From JACPYF01 sp964348695 (GTDB taxonomy: Bacteria > Patescibacteriota > Saccharimonadia > Saccharimonadales > Saccharimonadaceae), in contig CAYGDI010000002.1 of assembly GCA_964348695.1 (NCBI GenBank), positions 1 to 64,000 of the forward strand: DNA of 64,000 bases. The letters run 5' to 3'. The notes below the pieces were generated by a model. It did not search any database. It saw only the letters and a list, made by a program, of their open reading frames with translations, and was not told the DNA's origin. Within the stretch, counting starts at the first letter, position 1; each line of letters begins with the position of its first letter. The position numbers were made by a program, and so were the translations under genes. Below, piece after piece: positions 26,449 through 35,764 of the stretch.

Positions 26449-27291
26449 CTATTGATTTGCAAGTTTGACTAGCGAATCTTCTGGAGTTTGTCGTTTGCGA
26501 GAAGTCCTGTTGTTTGTAGTATTATTACTATTAGGCTTCTTACCCGGAGTTTTAGGACTAGTAGCCTTATGTGCTTTCTTTGGCTGAGGCTTGTCGGTAC
26601 TGACTTTTTTTGCGAATAGCATTTTACCAGCGGCAGTTTGCAGAGCACGAGTAAACTCGACCTGAACTGATTGACCAATTTGACCGCCAGCGTTTTCTAC
26701 GACAACCATTGTGCCGTCTTCTAGATAACCAACGGCCTGAGTTTTGTCTTGGCCTTTGTTGACTAGATTGATATCACGTTTTTCACCAGGCAAATAGCTC
26801 ATTCGCAGCGTTTGGGCTAGTTCGTTGATATTTAGTACACGTATGCCTTCGGCGGCGGCAACTTTGTTGAGGTTAAAGTCTAGTGTTAGTAGGTCGGCTT
26901 TTGAGGCTTTTGCTAATTGCACCAGCCGTTCATCAACACCACCTTCGCCGGGTAAACCGTCGTCCAGTATTTCGACGTCAGTGTGTGGTAGCTCCTGCAG
27001 ATGCTTTACCACATCCAAGCCATGTCGTGCACGAGAACGTTTTTCGGCATCGGCATTATCGGCCAGGTACTGCATTTCGCGCAGTACCGAGCTAGGCACT
27101 ACTAATGTACCGCCCAAAAATCCAATGCGCGCAACATCTACGATACGACCATCGATCAGAGCCGAACTATCTAGTAGTACTGACTTGAGAGAAGTGCTCT
27201 TGATCCGAGGACTTCTAGTTTGTTTGAGAGCTATGTAGAGTGTCAACATGAATAACACTAACAAAACTATTGTTTGAAATATTTCTATCAT
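26449..27291 (-). CDS. Membrane-anchored PIN-TRAM domain protein
   Basis: 280 aa. A single N-terminal helix (about 5-24) leads to a PIN domain with L-D-S-S-A-L-I-D-G-R, a conserved Glu in R-E-M-Q and L-L-T-L-D-F-N-L-N. A TRAM domain (about 170-235) and a basic, low-complexity tail follow. The layout matches the YacL family, putative RNA nucleases. It converges with the PBP gene. Confidence 0.85.
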   Translation of the reverse strand: MIEIFQTIVLLVLFMLTLYIALKQTRSPRIKSTSLKSVLLDSSALIDGRIVDVARIGFLGGTLVVPSSVLREMQYLADNADAEKRSRARHGLDVVKHLQELPHTDVEILDDGLPGEGGVDERLVQLAKASKADLLTLDFNLNKVAAAEGIRVLNINELAQTLRMSYLPGEKRDINLVNKGQDKTQAVGYLEDGTMVVVENAGGQIGQSVQVEFTRALQTAAGKMLFAKKVSTDKPQPKKAHKATSPKTPGKKPNSNNTTNNRTSRKRQTPEDSLVKLANQ

Positions 27292-27338
27292 TTTTTTATA
27301 CTTTCCTTTTTTGCCTTCGCCGGCTAGCGAAGAGCGTA

Positions 27339-28685
27339 TTATTTTAGATAATCTACTAGGGCTGAACGTAGGTCTGTGACTTGGCGTGCGAATTTTGTAG
27401 TAGTACGTAGGCGCGGCGTAATAGCTTGGGTGAAGCCCAATTTTTTTGCTTCGTCTATGCGTCGGTCGCTGCTGATCGCAGAGCGTATTTCGCCACCCAA
27501 ACCGACTTCTCCAAACACGACTACACCATCACCTATTTTGCGACCGGCTGCAGCACTCGCTATCGCCATTGCAACCGCTAAGTCTGCTGCTGGATCAGCT
27601 AGTTTCAGACCGCCAACTACATTGATATATATGTCGCTCTCTGATAATTTCAACTTTGTTCGCTTTTCTAGGACCGCGATTAAAAGATTGAGGCGATTGA
27701 TATCAAATCCGCTAGCAGTACGTTTAGGATAGCCGAAATGCGTCGGATTTACAAGAGCCTGTATCTCAACCAATAGCGGTCTGTTACCTTCTAACGTCGC
27801 TAAAATAACAGAACCATCAGTGTTTTGTCGCTCAGCCAGCAGTGCTGCCGATGGGTTTTCAACCTGCTTCAACCCTTCTTCTGCCATTTCTAATAGCGCT
27901 GCTTCAGCTGTAGAGCCGTAGCGGTTTTTTACCGCACGAATGATTTTGAATCCTCCATAGCGATCACCTTCAAAATTGAGTACCACGTCTACGAGATGTT
28001 CCAGAACTTTAGGACCAGCGATCGAGCCTTCTTTTGTAACATGACCAACCAATACAACAGATGTATTAGCAGATTTGGCAGCACGTATGATGACGTTTGA
28101 TGAATTTGTGATTTGACTGACTGTTCCTGGTGCACTAGTGATTTCGTCTAGAGCTAAAGTCTGTATGGAGTCGACTATCACAAGATCATATTTACTTTCT
28201 GCAATTGTCGCCGCAATATCGTCAGCACTAGTACTGCTCCCTAGGCTCAGTGATTCTTGTTTATGTGCACCCAGACGTTCGGCACGAAGTTTTATTTGAC
28301 CAGCTGACTCTTCGCCACTGACATATAGAACTGATTTTTTGTTAGCAACATTCGCAGCAACTTGTAACAACAAGGTGCTTTTGCCAATTCCTGGCTGTCC
28401 CGCCATCAATAAGACTCCACCTGGCATCAAACCGCCACCTAGAACAGTGTCCAGTTCACCAAACCCTGTGACCAAGCGATTTTTGACATTGTCTAGTTGG
28501 ACTTGTGATAGCTTCTTAGCCTTTAGTGGTGTACCGCGGCTTTTTGCTACGACTGATTTGCCGCTAGAGACAGGCGTAGACTCTAGTAATGAATTCCACG
28601 CATCACAGTTTTCACACTTGCCAATCCACTTGCTATAAGTCGCTCCACACTGTTGACAGACATATTGAGTTGTTGATTTTGCCAT
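27339..28685 (-). CDS. radA: DNA repair protein RadA
   Basis: 448 aa. It has an N-terminal zinc finger (C-x2-C ... C-x2-C), Walker A G-Q-P-G-I-G-K-S-T, a K-N-R-Y-G-S motif (usually K-N-R-F-G) and a Lon-like C-terminal domain. RadA drives branch migration in recombination. TACAAT ends 7 nt before ATG 28685, so the mRNA is probably leaderless. Confidence 0.95.
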   Translation of the reverse strand: MAKSTTQYVCQQCGATYSKWIGKCENCDAWNSLLESTPVSSGKSVVAKSRGTPLKAKKLSQVQLDNVKNRLVTGFGELDTVLGGGLMPGGVLLMAGQPGIGKSTLLLQVAANVANKKSVLYVSGEESAGQIKLRAERLGAHKQESLSLGSSTSADDIAATIAESKYDLVIVDSIQTLALDEITSAPGTVSQITNSSNVIIRAAKSANTSVVLVGHVTKEGSIAGPKVLEHLVDVVLNFEGDRYGGFKIIRAVKNRYGSTAEAALLEMAEEGLKQVENPSAALLAERQNTDGSVILATLEGNRPLLVEIQALVNPTHFGYPKRTASGFDINRLNLLIAVLEKRTKLKLSESDIYINVVGGLKLADPAADLAVAMAIASAAAGRKIGDGVVVFGEVGLGGEIRSAISSDRRIDEAKKLGFTQAITPRLRTTTKFARQVTDLRSALVDYLK

Positions 28686-28722
28686 TGTTTCTATTGTAGC
28701 AAATTAGGCAAAAAGATTGGGT

Positions 28723-29709
28723 CTATATGCTTGGGACACTGGTGCTGTCGATTGTTTGATTGAGATCTTTGACCTGAACATTAATAGCATTGAGTGCCTG
28801 ACGTTTTTGTTCGTACTGTTCGGCTTTTGTATTGACTGTTTTTCGCAGTACTTCGAGCTCATCGCTTCGGGATATGAGCGCAGACCGCTCTGTGTCAAAC
28901 TCACTCTCAGAAGCAAAAGATCCTTCTCTATTGGCTTTTTGATTAAATGCATCAATATCTTCGCTGAGTTGTTTTGCATCTTCGTTGTATTGTGCAGTCA
29001 ACTGGTTGATTTGTTCAGCCAATGTTTCAAGCTCATCGATGAGTTGATCCTGTTGTTGTTTGACGTCATCAAAAACCTTGTCGTAATTTGCGGCCAGTGC
29101 TGTAATAATAGCCCTGTTATTAAAATACCTCTTGTAATACTGCTCTAGATCATCTGGAAGTGTCACTGCCTCGGTGCCAAGGATCGAATGTAGTTCGTTA
29201 GTTCGCTCTCCTGGCTCTGTTTTTTCATAGACTTTCAATCGCTCTGCAAGTTCTGGTTCGGCCTGTTGCACTGCAGGCACTGCTGCCTCTAGCATTTGGT
29301 CAATCTGCTTTTTCTCTACATAACCTAGACGGTCATACGCAACATGCAGCATCTCATGAGCTGCGGTTACCTGACGAACGCCGGCCAAACGAGGATCTGT
29401 GACATTGTAGATATAAATACGTTGCGGACTAATGTAACAACCCAATACAACTGTCTGCTCAGCTCTTTTTTCACAATGTTGATTAAACTCCTCTCTTTCG
29501 CTCAGTTCTGGTTGTCCTGCAAAAAATAGAAACTGCCCGTGATCTGTAAAATCTATCTCTTTGGTGAGCTGGTTTACTTGTGTATTTGGTTCAAACCGCG
29601 AAACAACTACACTGTCTACTACCGACTGGTAATTAAACATCAGCCAAACGACAGCTGTGATAGTAACAAGAGGAAAGAGAAAAGAGCTAATTCGCTTTGA
29701 TCTCTGCAC
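28723..29709 (-). CDS. Membrane-anchored HExxH protein with coiled coil
   Basis: 328 aa. An N-terminal helix (about 10-28) anchors an external domain with A-A-H-E-M-L-H near residue 118, a zinc-metallopeptidase-like H-E-x-x-H. The last ~150 residues form a long coiled coil. The family is not recognised and proteolysis is only inferred. It begins 1 bp after the clpC stop, so the two are probably co-transcribed. Confidence 0.55.
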   Translation of the reverse strand: MQRSKRISSFLFPLVTITAVVWLMFNYQSVVDSVVVSRFEPNTQVNQLTKEIDFTDHGQFLFFAGQPELSEREEFNQHCEKRAEQTVVLGCYISPQRIYIYNVTDPRLAGVRQVTAAHEMLHVAYDRLGYVEKKQIDQMLEAAVPAVQQAEPELAERLKVYEKTEPGERTNELHSILGTEAVTLPDDLEQYYKRYFNNRAIITALAANYDKVFDDVKQQQDQLIDELETLAEQINQLTAQYNEDAKQLSEDIDAFNQKANREGSFASESEFDTERSALISRSDELEVLRKTVNTKAEQYEQKRQALNAINVQVKDLNQTIDSTSVPSI

Positions 29710-29710
29710 C

Positions 29711-32173
29711 CTATTCTACCTCTATATTCACGGTAAATTCACCATGGCTGTAATCAGCATGGACAACATCACCTTTGTGGAACTGACCTGTCAATATACC
29801 GTCTGCGATACTGTGTTCTAGTTCGTCCTGTAACACTCTTCTGAGAGGCCTGGCACCGTTGTACTCGTCATAGCCTTTGTCGATCAGCCATTTTTTGGCG
29901 CGGGGACTGACGGTCACACTCAGCCCTTGTTTGAGCAGTCGATCCTGCAAATCTTTTACTTGGATATCAAATATTTTGTTCATTTCGCGTCTCGTGAGCG
30001 CATGAAATGTTACTACGGAATCAAACCGATTGATCAGCTCTGGACGCATCATACGGGACAATGCTTCCTTTGCTGCAGCTTCATTTTTGTGATGCAGCGT
30101 ATCGAGTTGTTTCATATCACTTGCTGTTTTCGCCGCAAAGCCCAAGCTCGCTTCTTTGCGCATCTGTTCTGCACCCAAATTGCTCGTCAAAATAACAATT
30201 GTGTTTGAAAAATCAACACTTCTACCTTTGCCATCTGTCAAAGTGCCATCTTCGAGTAACTGTAATAACAACTGAAACACATCGGGATGGGCTTTTTCAA
30301 TCTCATCTAGCAGCACGACACTGTACGGTTGACGACGTATTCGATCCGTTAGTTGATTACTATCGTCGTAGCCTATATAGCCTGCGGGCGCACCGATCAA
30401 ACGACTAGCGCTGTGGCGCTCGCTGAGTTCACTCATATCAATCTTGATCAGTGCCTGCTGACTGCCAAATACTTCGCGAGCCAGCACGCGAGCCAACTCC
30501 GTCTTACCGACGCCAGTTGGACCCATAAAAATGAACGAACCGATCGGTCTTTTTTTACTCGCTATCCCCGAGCGACTTCTTCGTATACTCTTGGCAACTT
30601 GATTGATAGCTTCTTTTTGACCGATAATTGACTTTGCTAGATGTTTTTCCAGATGGTGCAGCATCTTGGCTTCTTTTGCGACAACTCGGTTGACAGGTAT
30701 TCCGGTCATCACAGCAATTGCGGATGCAATGTCATCTGTTTTCAGTACTACAGGTTCTCGCTTGTCGTCTACATGCAGCTTTGTGAGTTTTTGTTGCAAT
30801 TGTGATATACGCGTTTTACACATAGCGGCACGCTCGTAGTTTTCGGAGTTGACTGCTTCCTCCATTTTGTCGCTCAGTATATTGATTTCTCGTTGTAGCC
30901 TACGCGCCTCTGGCAACACAACACCGTGAGCAACACGAACCTTTGAAGCAGCTTCGTCCATAACATCAATAGCTTTGTCTGGCATAAAACGCTCACTCAC
31001 GTAACGATCAGCCAAATTGACTGCATCGTGAATGACTTCGTCAGACATACTTACTCCATGATACTCTTCGTAGTGATGTCGCAAGCCTTTGAGAATTTCT
31101 ACCACGTCTTTGAGTGTTGGCTCTGGTACCATGATAGACTGCAACCGTCTTTCGAGTGCAGCATCTTTTTCAACATGCCGACGGTATTCCTCGATAGTGG
31201 TTGCTCCAATAAGACGTAGTTGACCTCTTGCAAGCGCGGGCTTCAAGATATTTGCTGCGTCCATAGAGCCTTCGGCTGCTCCTGCACCGACGATAAGATG
31301 TAACTCATCTATAAATAGTATTGTGTTGGTGTCATCACGTATTTCATTCATGACTTTTTTGAGTCGCTCCTCGAATTCACCACGGTATTTTGTACCAGCG
31401 ATCATGCCAGGTAGATCTAGCTGTATGATCCTTTTATCTAGCAAATGTTCTGGTGCCTTTTCCTGTGCGATACGCTGTGCCAATCCCTCAACAATAGCGG
31501 TTTTTCCAACCCCAGGATCACCGAGCAGCACCGGATTGTTTTTTGTACGACGCGACAAAATAGTGATCATACGATCTATCTGCTGGTCACGACCAATCAC
31601 AGCGTCGAGCTCCCCCGCGCGTGCCTGTGCGGTCAGATCAATACCAAATGTACTGAGCACGCCTTTTTTTGTACGACGTTTGGTAGCGGTACCAACACCG
31701 CCTAGATGTGGACTTTCTTTTTGATCTCGCAAATATTCATCTAGATCAGCGAATAGCTCTTTTGTGTCAATATTCATATCTTGCAGCAGTACAGTAGCCC
31801 GAGCATTTTTCTGTGAGAGAATGCTGTGCAAGATATGCTCTGTACCGCAATAATCTTGATGATGATCTTGGGCTGCCTCCCAGCTCATCTTTAGTGTAAG
31901 CTTGGCAGTTTCACTAAATCCAGTTGCTCCGGCACTGATCACTAAACTACGAGGGGTCAGATTGAGAGCCATGCGTGCTCTCTCGAGCGTTACACCATTC
32001 TCAAAGAGTATTTTACTACCTACAGATTCGGGCTGGCTCAAAAGACCTAGTAGCAGATGTTCTGTACCAATATATGAGCTGCCTAAATTGCGAGCGATCA
32101 GTTCAGCATGCTGCAAGCTGCTGCGTGCATTTTCAGTTAGATACTGAGCGAAATCTTGAAAGTTTTCATGCAT
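29711..32173 (-). CDS. clpC: ATP-dependent Clp protease ATPase subunit ClpC
   Basis: 820 aa. Two Clp-N repeats, AAA+ 1 (G-D-P-G-V-G-K-T), a UVR-like middle domain (about 420-450) and AAA+ 2 (G-P-T-G-V-G-K-T) mark the ClpC type. An L-G-F loop after AAA+ 2 is the usual ClpP contact. It unfolds proteins for ClpP. GGAGGT lies before ATG 32173. A CIRCE operator overlaps its promoter. Confidence 0.95.
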   Translation of the reverse strand: MHENFQDFAQYLTENARSSLQHAELIARNLGSSYIGTEHLLLGLLSQPESVGSKILFENGVTLERARMALNLTPRSLVISAGATGFSETAKLTLKMSWEAAQDHHQDYCGTEHILHSILSQKNARATVLLQDMNIDTKELFADLDEYLRDQKESPHLGGVGTATKRRTKKGVLSTFGIDLTAQARAGELDAVIGRDQQIDRMITILSRRTKNNPVLLGDPGVGKTAIVEGLAQRIAQEKAPEHLLDKRIIQLDLPGMIAGTKYRGEFEERLKKVMNEIRDDTNTILFIDELHLIVGAGAAEGSMDAANILKPALARGQLRLIGATTIEEYRRHVEKDAALERRLQSIMVPEPTLKDVVEILKGLRHHYEEYHGVSMSDEVIHDAVNLADRYVSERFMPDKAIDVMDEAASKVRVAHGVVLPEARRLQREINILSDKMEEAVNSENYERAAMCKTRISQLQQKLTKLHVDDKREPVVLKTDDIASAIAVMTGIPVNRVVAKEAKMLHHLEKHLAKSIIGQKEAINQVAKSIRRSRSGIASKKRPIGSFIFMGPTGVGKTELARVLAREVFGSQQALIKIDMSELSERHSASRLIGAPAGYIGYDDSNQLTDRIRRQPYSVVLLDEIEKAHPDVFQLLLQLLEDGTLTDGKGRSVDFSNTIVILTSNLGAEQMRKEASLGFAAKTASDMKQLDTLHHKNEAAAKEALSRMMRPELINRFDSVVTFHALTRREMNKIFDIQVKDLQDRLLKQGLSVTVSPRAKKWLIDKGYDEYNGARPLRRVLQDELEHSIADGILTGQFHKGDVVHADYSHGEFTVNIEVE

Positions 32174-32195
32174 ATGTCTATTGTACCTCCAACCT

Positions 32196-32256
32196 ATAGC
32201 ATAATCCTATAGCTAAAATTATACGCTTTTTAGCACTCGTGTCAATAGAGTGCTAG
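32196..32256 (-). promoter_or_regulatory. CIRCE operator and promoter of clpC
   Basis: TTAGCACTC (32230-32238), 9 nt, GAGTGCTAG (32248-32256) matches the HrcA operator TTAGCACTC-N9-GAGTGCTAA with one change. On minus, TTGACA begins inside the 9-nt spacer, and TATAAT follows after 16 bp, so HrcA would block the -35 region. The stop codon of the upstream AAA+ gene (32253-32255) lies inside the operator. Confidence 0.9.
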
Positions 32257-33719
32257 CGATTGAATTTTTCCACCTGCGCTAGCAACTCAGTGTATGAAAC
32301 TGGCGGGACTTCTTTTCCGCTCACAGCTTGTAGGGCTATTTTCATGCGAGCTCTTTTGAACACAGCTTTTATATCAGCACCTGAGAAGCCTTCCGTTCTC
32401 TCGGCTAGTACCTCAGCGTTTGCCAATGTATTTTCCTGTACATCAGTGATAGCCTGCGTAGGAGCTCCTACGATATTTTCTACTGTAAATTCACTAGGTT
32501 CCGAAGGTTGATCGATCAAGACGGCATGCGGTATTTTACTAAATTCGGCCTCAATGATTTCTAATCTTTCGTCAATATTTGGCATCTCTATATAGAGAAC
32601 TTTGTCGAAACGACCCGAACGGCGAATGGCTGGGTCGATTTTTTCTTCTTCGTTTGTCGTTGCAATCACTAATACGTTCGGACAATTGTCATGCATATAC
32701 GCAAGCTGATCTTTGAGCTCTACATTGACCGCATTTTGAGAACCTTCATTGCCTGAACCTGCAGTAATACCATCAAACTCATCGAGTACGATAACAACCT
32801 TCCCGTTTTTGCTAGCTGCTTCAGCACGCTCAAATGTATCTCTAACATTTACAGCTGATGAACCTACCCATTTTTCGTGTATATCAGTTGCTTTTATGAG
32901 AATCATTTCGGCGCCCAATCTCTCGGCTATCGATACTGCAAGGTGGGTTTTACCCACTCCGGGCTCTCCTTTTAATAATAGGGAAGTGATTGGTTGTACG
33001 CCGTGCGCCTCCATTACTTCAGGATGTTCATGAGATGCGATCACCTCTTCTATATCCTCTCGTATACTGTGCATACCGTGTACGTTGTCGAGTGCCCGTT
33101 GTCTTTGGGCAAGTGCTAGATCTTCTGCAGTCAATGTTGCGATATCTGGCACTTCCGAACGAATACTGAGTTGTTCACGTTGCTCTACATCATCTAGCGC
33201 TGCAAGAAATGTATCAAGATCAAGAAAAGCCCGTACAAATGTTGCGAAACATATTTTTGATCTGTGAATATCACAGGTCTGGTACCCCGAGTCTGGCATG
33301 CTAAGCGTGAGTACGTTGACCTTTCGAGAAAATTCAAATGGAGGAAGCTGCTCGTCTTCTACTCTGAGGCCTGTTCTATCAACATCGCAATCATCGTAGC
33401 ATGTGACCATCGATTCTTTGAGTAGACCAAGACGACTCCAAAAAGATGCCCAGTTCACAACACCTGCCCAACCTTTTTTCAAATGAACTTCGGCTATATA
33501 GTGTTTGTCTACCTTTGAGCCTTTTGAGGTTCTTAGAGTCACCTCTTCGACTAAGCCTGCTTGATCACGCTCTCTCTGTTCGTGGAATAAGGTAACACTA
33601 TCGCTTGTGCGTACGATCGACTCGCCGTCAATAATTGTTACATGAGTGCCTTGGTGATCAAACTTGTAGTTATTTAGTTTGAAATCACCGTTATTTTTTT
33701 CACCATATTTCTCAGACAT
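32253..33719 (-). CDS. AAA+ ATPase of the classic (CDC48/Vps4-like) clade
   Basis: 488 aa. A ~200-residue N-terminal region of unknown fold precedes one AAA+ module: G-E-P-G-V-G-K-T (about 248), V-I-V-L-D-E-F-D-G, T-T-N, and R-R-S-G-R-F-D (arginine fingers). A small helical lid ends with G-F-S-G-A-D-I. It may unfold or remodel a specific substrate. An extended -10 (TGATATAAT) ends 7 nt before ATG 33719, giving a probable leaderless mRNA. Confidence 0.85.
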   Translation of the reverse strand: MSEKYGEKNNGDFKLNNYKFDHQGTHVTIIDGESIVRTSDSVTLFHEQRERDQAGLVEEVTLRTSKGSKVDKHYIAEVHLKKGWAGVVNWASFWSRLGLLKESMVTCYDDCDVDRTGLRVEDEQLPPFEFSRKVNVLTLSMPDSGYQTCDIHRSKICFATFVRAFLDLDTFLAALDDVEQREQLSIRSEVPDIATLTAEDLALAQRQRALDNVHGMHSIREDIEEVIASHEHPEVMEAHGVQPITSLLLKGEPGVGKTHLAVSIAERLGAEMILIKATDIHEKWVGSSAVNVRDTFERAEAASKNGKVVIVLDEFDGITAGSGNEGSQNAVNVELKDQLAYMHDNCPNVLVIATTNEEEKIDPAIRRSGRFDKVLYIEMPNIDERLEIIEAEFSKIPHAVLIDQPSEPSEFTVENIVGAPTQAITDVQENTLANAEVLAERTEGFSGADIKAVFKRARMKIALQAVSGKEVPPVSYTELLAQVEKFNR

Positions 33720-33767
33720 ATGGTGAATTATATCACACTATATTGTACGTTTTACAAATAGATTGTG

Positions 33768-34898
33768 TTATTCTGTTGCTTCTTCTACTGCATTTAGTAG
33801 TGAGTCTTCTATATTCTTGCGAGGTTTTTCTGCTGGTTTGGTTGCGGTTTCGATATCTAGCTCATACCCAGTTAGGTGAGATGCAAGACGTACATTTTGA
33901 CCGCCCCGACCAATTGCTATCGATTGTTGGTCTTCGGCCACAAATACCTTGGCTCGTTGCTCTGAGCTCTTGTCGCTCTTTGTGATTTCGATTCTCTGAA
34001 CTTCTGCTGGGCTGAGCGCACTTTTGATGAATGTCTCGGTATCGTCACTAAAAGCGACAATGTCGATTTTTTCTTGATCTCCCACTTCGTTCATAACAGC
34101 CTGTATACGTGTACCGTGACTACCTACGAATGTACCTACTGGGTCAACCCCAGGAACATTAGATGCGACTGCTATCTTTGATCGACGGCCAGCTTCTCGA
34201 GCGATAGCCTTGATCTCAACTGCACCACTCTCAATCTCTGGCACTTCTTTTTCAAACAAAAGTTTCATGAACTCGTTGCTCGCACGTGAAAGTATCAGCT
34301 GTGGACCTCGGTTGCCACGTTCGATTTCTTTTAGCAAGACTTTGATACGTGAACCTGGTGAATAGTATTCGCCTTGAATCTGTTCACTGACAGGTATAAT
34401 CCCCGTAGCGTTACCTAGGTCGATTCGTACAACTCGAGGCTCAACACGTTGTACCGTACCATTGAGTATTTCTCCTGTTTTGTCTTCAAAAGCGGCACTA
34501 ACGACTTCTCGTTCAGCCTCGCGAAGACGTTGCAAAACGACTTGTTTAGCAGTTTGAGCAGCGACTCGTCCAAATGTGGTTGCTTGTTCACGACGTTCCT
34601 CGATAAAATCACCTATCTCTGCGTCTTTCTTTGTTTTCTGGGCATCGTCCAAACTAATCTGGTTGATATCATTTTCAACTTCCTCGACAACTTCGCGACC
34701 AACGAGTACTGTCGCCTCGCCGGTATTGGTGTTGAGCGACGCTTTTACTAACTGTTCTCGGTCACCATGATCACGTCTCCAAGCTGCAGCAATAGCTTGT
34801 TCAATAACATCTACAACAATATCTTCGGGTAGGTTTTTTTCCTCGGCGATAGTGCGAACTGCAAGAGTCAGCTGTTTTAAATCTATACTTTCCATCAT
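33768..34898 (-). CDS. nusA: Transcription factor NusA
   Basis: 376 aa. The N-terminal RNAP-binding domain (1-125), S1 domain (about 135-200) and KH domains with G-T-F-V-G-S-H-G-T-R-I and I-G-R-G-G-Q-N-V-R-L match NusA. It modulates pausing and termination. GGAGAC precedes ATG 34898. No rimP or infB is adjacent. Confidence 0.95.
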   Translation of the reverse strand: MMESIDLKQLTLAVRTIAEEKNLPEDIVVDVIEQAIAAAWRRDHGDREQLVKASLNTNTGEATVLVGREVVEEVENDINQISLDDAQKTKKDAEIGDFIEERREQATTFGRVAAQTAKQVVLQRLREAEREVVSAAFEDKTGEILNGTVQRVEPRVVRIDLGNATGIIPVSEQIQGEYYSPGSRIKVLLKEIERGNRGPQLILSRASNEFMKLLFEKEVPEIESGAVEIKAIAREAGRRSKIAVASNVPGVDPVGTFVGSHGTRIQAVMNEVGDQEKIDIVAFSDDTETFIKSALSPAEVQRIEITKSDKSSEQRAKVFVAEDQQSIAIGRGGQNVRLASHLTGYELDIETATKPAEKPRKNIEDSLLNAVEEATE

Positions 34899-34983
34899 TT
34901 TGGTTTGTCTCCTTTATTAAAAAACCCGGGCCTTTGTATGGTCCGGATAACTCATCTCATCATACACCCACAAAGGTTTATAG

Positions 34984-35664
34984 TCAAGCTCTTTTAGCAA
35001 CGTATAGTGGATTCGCACGCAAACCCACACGAAAGGCTGCGCGTGCAAGTTTCAACTCATTTTGTCGATTGTCCGTTACTTCGTGAAAGACTTCGTTGAC
35101 TTTTGCAGCATAGCGACGAGCCTCAAACGGTCGCACACTTTCGTCTATGAGAGCCAAAGTGATGTGGGGATTTTTTGGGTGAAAGGAATACCGGCCATCT
35201 GCCAACCGGCCTAAAACATCGCGCACAGCCATTCTCTGAGATTTGAGCCTCTTAGCTGTATCACCGCTAAAAATTATATTCATAGCTCGTCTGCCATCGG
35301 TATAGCTACGCGCTTGTACCTCATAGTCTGGTATTCGGACATTTTGGGTCAGCTCCTCTACGCCTAGTGCAATGTCGTTCCAGGCATGAAAAATAGGCAC
35401 ATCGTTGAGTGACCCTCTGTCGGTGTCAACTTCTGATAACACCGTTAGCCCCAATGCCGCCCGAGTAGGAGCTCGCCAATGTAGTGCATTGCCAGGACGC
35501 ATATCAGCTAACACAATACGAGCTTTGTTGACAATCTCTTGACCGATCATAGGACGACGAATAGTTAAAAAATTTTCTCCCAACGTCGCACTGTCCGAAA
35601 GATGTCGTCGGACGGTTTTTACTTGCCGCGTGCTGAGCGGCTGCGGTTCTAGATTGGTGTACAT
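34984..35664 (-). CDS. Unknown protein, weak 2H-phosphoesterase (LigT) resemblance
   Basis: 226 aa, soluble and basic. One H-I-T-L-A motif near residue 167 recalls the second H-x-T of LigT-type 2H phosphoesterases, but I see no clear first H-x-T motif. I cannot assign a function. It precedes nusA in the same direction, with an 85-bp gap. Confidence 0.45.
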   Translation of the reverse strand: MYTNLEPQPLSTRQVKTVRRHLSDSATLGENFLTIRRPMIGQEIVNKARIVLADMRPGNALHWRAPTRAALGLTVLSEVDTDRGSLNDVPIFHAWNDIALGVEELTQNVRIPDYEVQARSYTDGRRAMNIIFSGDTAKRLKSQRMAVRDVLGRLADGRYSFHPKNPHITLALIDESVRPFEARRYAAKVNEVFHEVTDNRQNELKLARAAFRVGLRANPLYVAKRA

Positions 35665-35764
35665 ATCAATAATATATTAAAACATATTAATCAAATATTA
35701 TAAAGTACCTGAACTCCTTGCGGCTATGTTCGTTGAAATAAACATACTCTGCTAATATAGTTTT

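Noticed and set aside
32260..33030. Plus-strand frames opposite the AAA+ gene and other long genes
   Set aside because: They mirror codon structure of strongly supported genes and lack motifs and ribosome sites.
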